Source of the DNA: Chrysochromulina tobinii
Taxonomy: Eukaryota; Haptophyta; Prymnesiales; Chrysochromulinaceae
Direction: 5' to 3'
NCBI GenBank assembly: GCA_001275005.1
Contig: JWZX01002788.1
Location: forward strand, 1 to 32,803
Length of the DNA: 32,803 nucleotides
A program made the position numbers and the translations under genes. Shown here one piece after another: positions 18,507 through 28,402 of this stretch; the first letter of the stretch is position 1, and each line of letters starts with the position of its first letter. Under the pieces are notes generated by a model, which saw only the letters and a list, made by a program, of their open reading frames with translations, did not search any database and was not told where the DNA came from.

Positions 18507-20417
18507 TCATTCCTTGCCCGTGGCCGCGCTGCTCGCCATCTCCGCCTTCGCCGCCTCGTCAGCTAAGAGCAGGGCATGATTCCTCGTCGCCTCGCTTGTC
18601 AAGAGCGCGCCGGCCACCGTGCCGACATAGTACCGCAGCTCGCCCAGGCCCCACTGATCGTCATTATTCCGACCGCTGAACCTGTGACCCGCAGCCGGCT
18701 GGAACCCCGGGTAGGGCATGAGCTTTGAGTGCATCAACTGGATAAAGGGCTGCGCGAAGCTCGCCCCTTGGCATGCACGCGGGCCTGCGCCGAATATTGG
18801 CCATTTCTCCTTGCTGCTCGCAAAGTCGGGCGTGAACATGATGACCTGCGTGTTCGGGTGCACGGCGAGGCTGCCGTCCTTGAGCCGCGTGCCCGCGGGC
18901 CCGACGAACCTTTCCAAAATAGGAAACGGGTGGTTGCGGCGGATCGCGTCCTCGGGGCTCAGGCTCGGGTTTGCATGCATCGCAACGGCGATGTCGCCCA
19001 TGTTGATGGCGGGCGAGAGCAGAAAGGGCTGCATGAGTAGCGAGTAGTAGCGTGGCAACGCCCACTTCTCCTCGTGCAGCGACCACAACTCACTGTCTCT
19101 CAAGAGCGTCAGAAGAGCTTCCACAGCAGCAGCCTTGACCTCAGCACTCGCACGGCCTCGCACTGCAATCTCCATTCGCCACTCCCATGAGCCATCGACG
19201 AGCCGTTGCACGAGTGCCGCCTCGATCGCCTCGCCGTCGGCGCCCTTGACCACGCAGCTGTCCCTCTCCGCCCCTCCGGCCCCCTTGCCAAATAAGTAAC
19301 GACAGAAGGAGAGCACGGTGAGGCGCGCGATCGCCTCGGCATCGATCGGCGTGCCGGTCGCGGACGCGTGCACCAAGAGCGCATCCACGCGCCGCTTGGC
19401 CACGTCCGCAAACGTCGAGGCGGGCGGCAGCGCGGTGAGCAGCTTGTGGAAGTCCGCAATCATGAGTGCATGCAGAGGTCCATCAATGGACTCGAGTGAG
19501 AGGACCGGAGCCCATGCGGGTGAGGCAATGAGGCGCTCCAAGGCGTGGCCTTTGAGTGAGGAGCCTCGGAGGACGGCCATGGCGACCGTGACGTCGCTCA
19601 CCACCTGGATGCGCGTGCCACTCAGCAGCCCGAGCAGATGGAACGCGAGGCGCCGGGAGGCCTCCATGAGCTCGCCTGATCTCGCGAGGATGATGGCGAG
19701 ATTTGAAGCTCGGTAGCCCAGGCAGATGACGAGATCGTGCTGCACGGGCGGCAGCTCCTGCGAGGTGAGCTGGAGCCCGAAGAGCACGAGCAGGGACAGG
19801 ACCTCAAACGAGTACCGGTGGCGGAAGAAGAGCCATTGCTCCAGATGTGCATCTCCGAGCTCGCAGATCAACTGGACTGTCGCGAGCACGGGCAGAATGC
19901 GCGTGTACGGCTGGAAGGCCACCGGCGCGTTGGCCGCCTCCAACTGCCACGCCGCGACAGCAACCAGGCCAGTGAAGAGGAGGACCAGGCGCCACTCGAG
20001 CGTGTCCAGCTTCCCGGCTATGAAGTCCCCCGAGAATGTCTTGAGCATGTAGATGAGAATGGCGTAGTCGAGCCTCAGATCAAACACGATCAGCGCCGCC
20101 GCACCAATGAGCATGCAGAGGTTGAAAGTGAAGCTTCGGATCTGTACATTGACCGCCGCACCGATGCTGCCAATGTAGAGGTGCCCAATCCATCTGCCCG
20201 ACCGTAAGTACGGCAGCAGGCCAAGTGCGGCTTGCGACGCTGGCGAGATGGCACTCGAGGCCCGAGGAGCAAGCTCAAATGCGATGAGGCACACGAGCAC
20301 CAGTCGTGGCAGACCCCAGCCATACTTGGCCGCACGGTCTGAGCTGAAGTAAGGCGACGAAGCTACCGCTCCGGACACCACGGACGCGGTGGTCACCGAC
20401 GTCGGCGACGAAGACAT
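18507..20417 (-). CDS. Membrane protein with P450-like haem-thiolate C-terminus
   Basis: A single-exon frame of 636 residues from ATG 20417. The N-terminal third has several hydrophobic segments (GLPRLVLVCLIAFEL, FNLCMLIGAAALIVFDL, LVLLFTGLVAVAAWQL, YSFEVLSLLVLFGL), predicting a multi-pass membrane domain. The C-terminal half ends in FGAGPRACQGASFA, with Cys549 as the expected haem ligand of the cytochrome P450 signature FxxGxRxCxG. Upstream PFPILERFVGP and LAVHPNTQVIMF resemble the region between the ExxR helix and the haem loop, but a clear ExxR is not evident, so catalytic competence is uncertain. A conventional P450 has one N-terminal anchor; this one has several. Substrate unknown. Confidence 0.75.
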   Translation of the reverse strand: MSSSPTSVTTASVVSGAVASSPYFSSDRAAKYGWGLPRLVLVCLIAFELAPRASSAISPASQAALGLLPYLRSGRWIGHLYIGSIGAAVNVQIRSFTFNLCMLIGAAALIVFDLRLDYAILIYMLKTFSGDFIAGKLDTLEWRLVLLFTGLVAVAAWQLEAANAPVAFQPYTRILPVLATVQLICELGDAHLEQWLFFRHRYSFEVLSLLVLFGLQLTSQELPPVQHDLVICLGYRASNLAIILARSGELMEASRRLAFHLLGLLSGTRIQVVSDVTVAMAVLRGSSLKGHALERLIASPAWAPVLSLESIDGPLHALMIADFHKLLTALPPASTFADVAKRRVDALLVHASATGTPIDAEAIARLTVLSFCRYLFGKGAGGAERDSCVVKGADGEAIEAALVQRLVDGSWEWRMEIAVRGRASAEVKAAAVEALLTLLRDSELWSLHEEKWALPRYYSLLMQPFLLSPAINMGDIAVAMHANPSLSPEDAIRRNHPFPILERFVGPAGTRLKDGSLAVHPNTQVIMFTPDFASSKEKWPIFGAGPRACQGASFAQPFIQLMHSKLMPYPGFQPAAGHRFSGRNNDDQWGLGELRYYVGTVAGALLTSEATRNHALLLADEAAKAEMASSAATGKE

Positions 20418-21082
20418 GATTTTTGCTTCGAGATTTCCTGAGTTTTCAATCTCCGTTTCATGGAGATCCGAATGTACAGGACATGTGCTCGCGTTCGTCT
20501 TCGACCTGTGGCATCCAAGGGATGGTCGCAGAAAGCGAAACTCGTGAGACACACCTGTTCAAGAACACCGGGGGAGCCGCCGTCGTGGCGCAAAGCCGCA
20601 CGCATGAGACAAGCACACCTGACCCGCGCACCATGCGCACGCCAACCAACATCAAAAACCGAAACGAAGCTACCGGTACCGGTACGGTTCTGTGAGGTTC
20701 GATTGTATTACGTCTGTGAGATCCAAGCACCCATCCGTTGGAATTCACACCGCAGATCGCCATTACGGAAGCATGCGGTGGCGGTTCGCAATCTTCCTCG
20801 CACACACAGCTGTGAGCATCGCAATCAGCACGGGCGGAGGCCTCTTTCACTTGCAACCATCAAATCCTTCTCTCTGGACCGCACGCATATCTCAGTCGGG
20901 CAGGGGTGTAGGCCTCCGAGGTTTTCCGGTGGCTGATGACGAGAAACCCTTTAGGGCATCCAGCAGTGGCATCCAGCAGTGGCATTTAGGGTTTCTCGCT
21001 CGTCGCCGCGGCGGCCATCGCCTGGTCGCCACTGGCCCGAAATCAGCCGAACACGGCCTCGCGTCTCGCACATGCACCTCGC
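20418..21082. promoter_or_regulatory. Divergent intergenic region with inverted repeat
   Basis: About 665 bp between the P450-like gene (-) and the dehydrogenase gene (+), so both promoters are expected here. A plus-strand frame runs through but is not protein-like. It includes the short palindromic repeat ACCGGTACCGGTACGG near 20680 and the 11 bp inverted repeat described separately. Confidence 0.45.
20940..20998. repeat. Inverted repeat CGAGAAACCCT / AGGGTTTCTCG
   Basis: Two 11 bp arms (20940-20950, 20988-20998) enclose 37 bp with a GGCATCCAGCAGT direct repeat. The arms contain single telomere-like AAACCCT/AGGGTTT heptamers and CCCTTTAGGG. Lies 85 bp before the dehydrogenase ATG. Confidence 0.7.
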
Positions 21083-21914
21083 ATGGACGCCGCTGCCGTC
21101 GCAGGCAACGTCGCCATCGTCACCGGCGGATCCGGCGGCATCGGGCTCGCCGTCTGCCATCGGCTCGCGGCGCGCGGTCGCGAAGCTGGTGCTCGGCTAC
21201 GGCAGCGACGAGAAACGCGCTGCGGCGGCATGCGACGAGCTGCGTACGGCCTACCCTGGCATACGGGTCGTCAGCGTGGGCGGCGACTTGACCACAGACG
21301 CGAGCCGCACGGCGACCGTCGACTTGATCTTTGAGGCGGTCGACGCGCTTGGCGGCAACGTGTCGGCGTTTGTGCACGCGGCGGGCTACTTTGCAGCCGA
21401 CCTGCTCTCGCACCACTTTGATGGCGCGTGCGACGATTTCGCCATGTACGACGCGTACCAGTCCATCTACCCGAAAAGCTTTGTGGCCATCACGGAGAAG
21501 GCGCTGCAGCGGATGGGGCGGGGCGGCCGGATAATCGCGATCAGCAACCCCGGGTGCAACGCGATGCAGACTCCGCGCGTAGGGTACGACATGCCCGGCC
21601 AGGGCAAGGCCACCATGGAATTCGCCGTTCGCATGTACGCGATGCGCACCGCCAAGCGCGGCATCTGCGTCAACGCCGTGTCTCCGGGGTACACCGACAC
21701 CGCCGAATGGGATAAGGCGCGGCTCCAGATGGGAGGCGGCGACCTCGAAAAGGGGCGGGCGATGCTCGACGCGCGCATGCTCGTGCGCTCGCCTATCCAG
21801 CGCTGGGCAGCTCCCGACGAGATCGCCCAGACGGTTGACTTTCTGGTCGGCGAGCAGACGGGCATGATAACGGGCGCGACGATCCCCGTGGACGGCGGTC
21901 TGCACCTGACGTAA
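21083..21914 (+). pseudogene. Short-chain dehydrogenase/reductase with internal frameshift
   Basis: ATG 21083 opens VAIVTGGSGGIGLAV, the dinucleotide-binding motif of SDR enzymes. The homologous frame then jumps by one base near 21170-21185 (HRLAARG in one frame, AKLVLGYGSDEKR in the next) and continues to TAA at 21912-21914 through FVHAAGYF, the substrate region, VNAVSPGYTDTA and PVDGG. The catalytic pair is GYDMPGQGKATMEF: Tyr and Lys separated by six residues, the spacing of enoyl-ACP reductases (FabI type), rather than YxxxK. So the enzyme may be an enoyl reductase-like SDR. Apart from the shift it looks intact; a sequencing error is as likely as a recent pseudogene. Confidence 0.8.
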
Positions 21915-22560
21915 TTACTGAAGTAACTGACGTAACGATCCATGTGGGGACTGCGGTCTGCACCTGACGTGAGCGAGCGGCGCCGGCGGCGGCGCGAGGC
22001 GCGCGCGTGCGTCGGTGGCGCGCCCTCGGAGCCGATCGGATGCTTTAGCATAATAGCAACCGGGACGCGTGCGATGCTCACCCTCGATCTCGTCTCGCGG
22101 CGACGCGGCGGGGTGCCCCTAGTCCCCTACCACCCGGTCTGCCGCCGCGGAGCGCGGAGGGCTCAGTGTACAGTGATATCGCTCTCGATTCTTCATCGCT
22201 TTGTAACCACTGCAAGTGGACGAGCCGAGGGTGGAGACTTCTCTGATCTCTCCGTGTTTTCCTCCACATGGTTTTCCTCGTAGAAATTTTGAAGAAATAT
22301 CTCCACCGACGAGACGGACCATGCGAGAGCCTCCCGTCGGGGGCGCGGCGCACGATACCGCATACCCATCTAGCACCCGTCTTTCACACTTCACACTAGA
22401 CACTTGTCTCGCGACACCGCACCTCTGACTCAACTCATTCTATTCTCGCCCGTCGCCGAGCGTTACGTATCGTATGCCTTAGTTTTTTCGTACAATCTAA
22501 TATCTATTCGGAAGTAATATTCGACTAGGATGCCGCACATCCACATCGCCGCCATGATAC
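21915..22560. other. Intergenic, convergent 3' ends
   Basis: Between the dehydrogenase stop and the ankyrin-kinase stop. An 18 bp direct repeat GCGGTCTGCACCTGACGT (21895-21912, 21953-21970) duplicates the end of the dehydrogenase coding sequence. The right half (22430-22530) is AT-richer than its surroundings. No gene recognised. Confidence 0.5.
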
Positions 22561-25500
22561 TCAACGTGATGAAGTGCCCTCGAGCGCCTCAATCGCCGTC
22601 TTCACCGCGGACACTAGCTGCGACGCCTCCGCCTCGCCCCGTGGGCCATCGCGGCGCCAACGATCGTCGTCGAGGTGGCGCGCGGCATTTGCCCAAATGC
22701 GGAGCGAGTGCAGCCGATCTTTCAGGTCGGCCCGCATGCTACACTCGCGATGCCAATAGTTGATGCGCTCCTCAAAGCCCTCGGGCGCCTTCGCCGCCCT
22801 CGCTGCATAGATGGCGTCGAGTCGAGACATGACGCTGCTGAACGCGAGCAGCATATTGTCCTTGATGCCCTTGTGCGCATCGGAGCCCTTGCGCATCTCA
22901 CGCACCTGCTTCGAGAGCGGCGTGGGCACGTAGCCAGCCGCCGTGCTCGCGGGCGGCTCCGAGCTTGAAAGCACCGAACCGTCGAGCGCGCCGCGGCCTG
23001 TGCCTCTGCTCCCATCCTCATCAGCCAGGCTTGAGAGCGTCGCCAGTGCAGCGGACACCTTGAGCCTCTTCCGCACACTCGTGCCATGGCACAGACCCGA
23101 AGCAGCAGACCGGACAAGGTCCTTGAATTTCGTTGCCACATGTGGCGGCCAGCCTGCAGTAGCGTCAGCAAGCTGTACTGCATCGATGTCCTCAAAGTCC
23201 TTATCGAAGTCCTCCTCGCACCTAGTGATGATGCTCAGGGGCGAGCGGCCGGTAAGCGCCACGAGCAGCGTGATGCCCAGCGCCCAACCATCCGTCATAG
23301 CTGAGTACGCGCCGCCCTCGACAACGCTCGGGTCCAGATAGCCGCGGGTCAGGTAGAGCGCATTCGACGCGCTCTTCATCTTCGACGCCTCGGTCCCGGC
23401 GTCCATCTTGGCGAAGCCCGTGTCCGCGAGGTAGGCGTTGAGCTCGTCGTCGAGCAGGATGTTCTCGGGCTTGAAGTCGCGATGCACGACGGCACCCTTG
23501 CCGCCAGGCACTCGCGTGTGCAGGTAGAGCAGCGCGTCGGTCGCCTGGCGTAGGATGCGCAGGCGCTGGTGCCACATCAGAGGGCTCAGCGACGCACCGA
23601 GGCCGAGGCGGCGCAGGTGCTCGGAGTCGGCCTCTTTCGGCCACAGCCGATCGGCGAGGCTGCCGCCGCGCATCAGCGGGAAGACGAGGCACGGCGGCGC
23701 CCCGTGCTCCAGACAGTAGCCGAGCAGCGGCAGCACGTGCGGGTGGCTGCACTGCTGCAGCACACTCACCTCGCGCTGCAGGTCGGCGAGATCGTGCACG
23801 CCCGACTTGGCGCGCTTGACGGCGACGGGCTTGTGGCGCAACCAGAGCGGCAGCGCCGCGGGCCGCAGCGACGACAGCGCATCCGCGGTGTAGACGTTGC
23901 CGTAGCCGCCGCTGCCGATGAGCCTCTGCTCTCCAAAGCCGTCCGTCGCCGCCGCAAGCTCGGCGAGCGTGAGGGCGACGGCCGCAGGCGGCGCCGAGGG
24001 TGCCTCCGGGGCCTCCGATGCAGGCGCCGCTTCTGCGGATGCTGAGCCTGCGGCAGGCGGCGACTGTGTGACCTCGAGCAGCGACAGCTTCGACAGGCTG
24101 GATTGCATATCCATCTCCGTCGCGTGCTTGCGACGCAGCTTCTGGCTCTCCTGCTTGCGTTTCTTGTGCAAGCGCTCGCGCATCGCCCTCGCCTCCGCCA
24201 ACACGCCCTCGCTCGCGAGTGCGTGGTGCTCCATGATCGCACCGACCAGGACCTCGTACTGCGCGGCCACCATGGCCACACGAAGCGCCTCGTCGGCGGC
24301 GGCAGAAGGAGCCGGACCCACGACGCCCTCGTCGTCGCCAGCCGCCGCCAACACCTCGTTGTCCGCCTCGGCGCTGCCACTCGCGACCGCTGACGCACTC
24401 GCTGCCGGCGCTCTCGCCTCGCTCGCCCCTTTCTTCTTGGCCTTGGCTTTCTGGCTCGCGTTCGTCTTCTGCGCGCGCTGCTTGTGCGCGCCCTCCGCCT
24501 CCTCCTCGGCCAGCAGAGCCGCAGCGGCAAGCTCGGCTGCCCGCTCGGCTGCCGCACGCTCCGCACTCGACACCGGAGCGACCGCAGCGATCGTCGCAGG
24601 TGCGCGGCGCCGGCTGCGCAGGAATCTTGCGATGATCGTGTGGCCTCCAGCCTCTGCGACATCGAGGGCTGTGCCCGAAGCGCATCGCAAGTCGGTGCGT
24701 GCACCAGCATGCACGAGCAGCTTGACTATGTCGCCGTGGCCTTGGTTGCAGGCGGCGTGCAGAGGCGTGGCGCCCTTGCGGTCTGCCTGGTTGACACTGG
24801 CGTTGGCGGTGAGCAGCATTTGCGCGCAGTCGCCGTGGCCTTTGTTGCAGGCGGCGAGCAGGGGCGTGAAGCCGTCGCAGTCCGCATGGTCGATGGCGGC
24901 GTGGGCGGCGAGCAGCAGCTGCACGCAGTCGCCGTGGCCTCTGTCGCTGGCGGCGAGCAGACGGCGTGTTGCCGTAGCTGGAGGCCTTGTCGACGGCGGC
25001 GTGGGCGGCGAGCAGCAGCCGCGCGCAGTCGCCGTTGCCTTTGACGCAGGCGGCGTACAGAGGCGTGCCGCCTTCGCGGTCTGCCTGGTCGACGACGGCG
25101 TGGGCGTCGAGCAGCAGCCGCACGCAGCCGCCGTCGCAATTGTCGCAGGCGGCGATCAGAGGCGTGGTGCCGTTGCTGTCTGCCTGGTCGACGGTGGCGT
25201 GGGCGGCGAGCAGCAGCCGCACGCAGTCGCCGTGGCTTTTGCGGCAGGCGGCGTGCAGAGGCGTGACGCCCTTGCGGTCTGCCTGGTCGACGGCGGCGTG
25301 GGTGGCGAGCAGCAGCCGCACGCTGTCGCCGTGGCCTTTGTCGCAGGCGGCGTACAGAGGCGTGACGCCGTAGCTGGAGGCCTGGTCGACGGCGGCGTGG
25401 GCGGCGAGCAGCAGCTGCACGCAGTCGCCGTGGCCTTTGTAGCAGGCGGCGTACAGAGGCGTGGCGCCGTCGCTGTCTGCCTGGTCGACGGCGGCGCGGG

Positions 25501-25975
25501 CGGCAAGCAGCAGCTGCGCGCAGTCCCCGTCGCCTTTCATGCAGGCGGCATGCAGAGGTGTGATGCTCCATTTATCAGCCTGGTCGACGGCGGCGTGGGC
25601 GGCGAGCAGCAGCTGCACGCAGTCGCCGTTGCCTTTGTTGCAGGCGGAGATCAGAGGCGTGGTGCCGTTGCGTTCTGCCTGGTCGACGGCGGCGTGGGCG
25701 GCGAGAAGCAGCTGCACGCAGTCGCCGTCGCCTTTGTCGCAGGCGGCGATCAGAGGCGTGACGCCGTTGCTCTCTGCATGGTCGACGGCGGCGTGGGCGG
25801 CGAGAAGCAGCCTCGCGCACTTAGGGTGACCAGTCTCACATGCACTCAGAAGGCTTTTCCCGAGGTCGGCCGCTCCTTTGACGCTGTCGATGAGGCCCAC
25901 GGCCATGGCCTCGTCGCCGCGACGGAGCGCGTCGACGATCGCGTTGGCCTTGACGAGGTTGCCTGTCGCGTCCAT
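22561..25975 (-). CDS. Ankyrin-repeat protein kinase, one-base frameshift
   Basis: From ATG 25975: about 13 ankyrin repeats, an Ala/Glu/Lys-rich coiled-coil-like linker, a protein kinase domain of the Pelle/receptor-like (TKL) type and a helical tail ending at TGA 22561. Kinase landmarks: glycine loop GSGGYGNVY, VAVKRAK lysine, HRDFKPENILLDDE catalytic loop, and LADTGFAK where DTG replaces DFG; the metal-binding Asp is kept. The frame breaks at about 24961-24963: the tenth repeat has one extra base (plus strand AGCAGACGGCG against AGCAGAGGCG in other copies). The protein is interrupted unless this is a sequencing error. Downstream coding is fully intact, which favours an error or a very recent mutation. 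Paralogue of the gene at 1-1938. Likely a cytosolic signalling kinase scaffolded by its repeats; ligand or substrate unknown. Confidence 0.88.
24740..25850 (-). repeat. 99-bp ankyrin-coding tandem repeats
   Basis: About eleven head-to-tail 99 bp units in the coding frame of the ankyrin-kinase; the unit near 24960 carries the one-base insertion. Confidence 0.8.
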
Positions 25976-26170
25976 TCTCTCGCGCGTGCCAAGTGCGGTT
26001 TTCGCGGCTACAATGTAAACTTTTCGAAATTGCCATCCAGCACGAGCGCCTTTTTACATAGACGTTACATGTAGCCCACAGGATAACGTGACGGCGGTCA
26101 TTGTATGAAATTATGATTCATACTTCTTCATCTCCCCCTGATACTAGCTTGTGTGTGGGTATTTCACGCC
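25976..26170. promoter_or_regulatory. Bidirectional promoter region
   Basis: 195 bp separate the divergent ATGs of the ankyrin-kinase (-) and the glycosidase-ankyrin gene (+). The interval is AT-richer than its flanks; no specific element identified. Confidence 0.4.
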
Positions 26171-28106
26171 ATGCCAGTCCCTCGCTGCGGCGCCTCGCAA
26201 ACGAGGTCGTCGTCTCCTCTGCTGCTGCTCACTCTGCTGTCAGGCACGTCGGCAGTGCTGCGTGTGCGTGTGCCACGGATGAACGCGGGCGGTGCCACGA
26301 TTGGAGCTGCCACGCGCTTCTCCATCCTCAGCGGCCGCGTTCTGACGCCCGGCTCCTCTGGCGACGGCTGGTGGGACGGCCGGTGCGCCGCGATGCCGAT
26401 CGTGCTGCCCCCGTCCGCGTCGCGCAGCAAGTGGCAATGCTTCTATTACGGCCGCTCGGACGACAAGTGGAACTGCGGGTTGCCCGCCTTCTTGCCGACG
26501 GGCGTCTCAGGGCTCGCCGAGTCAGACGACGGGCTCACCTGGACGCGCGTCGAGGGTCCCCTGGAGGGCGGCGCCATTCTGCGCCCGTCGGACGCACCCG
26601 ATGCCTTCGACCACGTGCACCTCGGCATGACGGACGTCTTTCCGCTCGCGGGCGGCGCGTACGCAGCACTCTACTTTGGGGGCAGCGCAGATGAGGTGCG
26701 GCTGGGCATGGGGCCCAGCCCTCCTATCCGGGGCTTCAAGATGCGCCCAGGCGCGGCGACCTCGCGCGATGGGCGCGGGCGCGTCTGGGAGCGCGCGCAT
26801 GGATCCAATCCCCTGCTGGACGTAGGCACCTCTGGCACTTGGGATTCCAATTTCGTCTCGTGGCCCCGGGCACTGCCCCTTGACCCCGGGCAGCCGGATG
26901 GCGAGTGGCTCATGACGTATCACGCGCTGCAGCCGCCGGAGGCGGAGGGTGCACCGCCGCGCTGGGCGGTCGGTGCAGCCGTGAGCCAGGATGGTCATCC
27001 GATCGGCCGTTATGCCAAGCTCGAAGGGCCCATCCTCAGTGGAGGCGCACCGGGGAGCTTTGACGAAGCTGGCATTGGCACGCGCCACGTGGTGCACGAT
27101 CCGGCAGGCGCTGTATCGGGCGCTGGGCTCGTGATGGTGTACGAGGGCGTGGGCGCGGACGGTCGCCACCGGCTCGGCATCGCCACCTCGTCCGACGGGC
27201 GTCTGTGGACCAAGGCGGAGGGCTTGGGGCCCGACCCGGGCGGTCCCATCTTTGAAGGCGCTCCGCCCGAGGCCGATGCTTGGGACAATGGCAACGTGGG
27301 TACGCTCGCGAGCACGAGAAGCTCTCCCCTTGGAGCCTGGTCAGCTGCATGCAAGTGCTCACCACGGCGCCCTCTCCTCCCCACAGGTACGCTCGCGAGC
27401 ACGAGGAGCGCCATGCCTGGCGCATGCACGTGCTCATCACGGCGCCCTCGCCCTTCCCCACAGGTACGCCGTGGGTCGTCCCACTGCCGAGCTGCATGCA
27501 CGTGCTCACCACGGCGCCCTCTCCCTTCCCCACACAGGGTACGCCGTGGGTCGTCCCACTGCCGAGCGGCCGTTGGCGCCTGTATTACGTCGGCACGTCG
27601 AGCAAGGGACGCACCGTCGCCATCGGGGCCGCGGAGGCGGATGCGCTCATCACGGCGCGCTGGGCGCGCGTGCCCGTCTCGGCCAGCGGTCTGTGCGTGG
27701 ACGAGCGCGACGGCGCAGGCGAGACTTCCCTCATCCTTGGAGCCTGGCCAGCTGCATGCACGTGCTCACTACGGCGCCTCCTCCTCATCGGGCAGGCGAG
27801 ACTTCCCTCATCCTGGCCGCCGAGCGTGGCGATGCCGGTACGCTCCGCATCCTTCTCGCCGCCGGAGCCGACCCCGGCGCTTCGAGTCGCTCGGGATGGA
27901 CTGCGCTGCATGGCGCGGCCGAGCACGGCAGTGTGCCCATCATCGAGATGCTCGCGGCCGCTGGCGGCGATGTCTCCGCGCTTGCCAAATCGGGCAAGAC
28001 GCCCCTCGACATCGCGCGCCAGTATGCGAGGCCCGAGGCTGCGCAAGCGCTGGAAGCACTCGGCGCAGCAGCGAAAGTCTCGGGCGACACGCCGAGCACC
28101 TTTTGA
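26171..28106 (+). CDS. Five-bladed beta-propeller glycosidase-like protein fused to ankyrin repeats
   Basis: Exons 26171-27295, 27538-27718 and 27796-28106 give 538 residues, phases consistent. The N-terminus has a hydrophobic stretch (PLLLLTLLSGTSAVL), a possible signal or transit peptide. Residues about 35-425 show repeated propeller blades typical of GH43/GH32/GH130-like folds: MPIVLPP...WQCFYYGR, GLAESDDGLTWTRVEGP, GTRHVVHD...LVMVYEGVG, LGIATSSDGRLW, GTPWVVPLPSGRWRLYYVG. Catalytic residues cannot be assigned from this alone. Residues about 440-530 are ankyrin repeats (GETSLILAAERGDAGTLRIL, GWTALHGAAEHGSVPIIEML, GKTPLDIARQY). A sugar-active or sugar-binding propeller joined to ankyrin repeats is unusual, since one part suggests a secretory and the other an intracellular site. 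The second intron lies at the fusion point. Confidence 0.82.
27296..27537 (+). mobile_element. Glycosidase-ankyrin intron 1 (242 nt): array of three family B introners
   Basis: Three consecutive units each end with the family B core (GCATGCAmGTGCTCAyCACGG... then CCCCACAG or CCCACACAG). Units 1 and 2 start with the same 19 bp (27300-27318, 27387-27405). The 29 bp that start unit 3 (27464-27492) are identical to the next exon (27539-27567). The donor is taken as AAC|GTGGGT with acceptor ACACAG|GGTACG; one extra G at the last junction makes the exact edge uncertain by one codon. Confidence 0.88.
27719..27795 (+). mobile_element. Glycosidase-ankyrin intron 2 (77 nt), GC-AG, family B introner
   Basis: GCAG|GCGAGA...GGGCAG|GCGAGA, phase 1. 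About 25 bp (27715-27740 and 27792-27816, one-base indel) are repeated on both sides. Between them lies CTTGGAGCCTGGCCAGC plus the family B core, nearly the same as unit 1 of intron 1. The duplicated exon supplies a GC donor. Confidence 0.88.
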
Positions 28107-28402
28107 GTGGACACCTGCCTTTCACGAACAGAAACGCATGTGCAGAAAATCACAAGTTTTCCCCACAGAAATGCTGTCGAGTAAACACCTCTCTTTCCCC
28201 ACAGCACGCTGTTTGACGCTCGGGCAATGCCGCTTCGCTTGTCACTTGTGAATGAGAGGAGAGGTGTTCACTCGGCAGACAGAAATGTCCCTATGCATTC
28301 ACTGCTGCGCGGCCTCTCACTCTCCCGCGGCGCTCGGCCGACCCAGGGGACGGGGCGGAGCGGCTCAATCACTGAGGTCAGAGGTTGAACCTCTGCGGCT
28401 CA

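Noticed and set aside
23918-26074. 718-residue plus-strand open frame
   Set aside because: Exact antisense shadow of the ankyrin-kinase; shows the same VDGGVGGEQQ pattern, no independent domain or start context.
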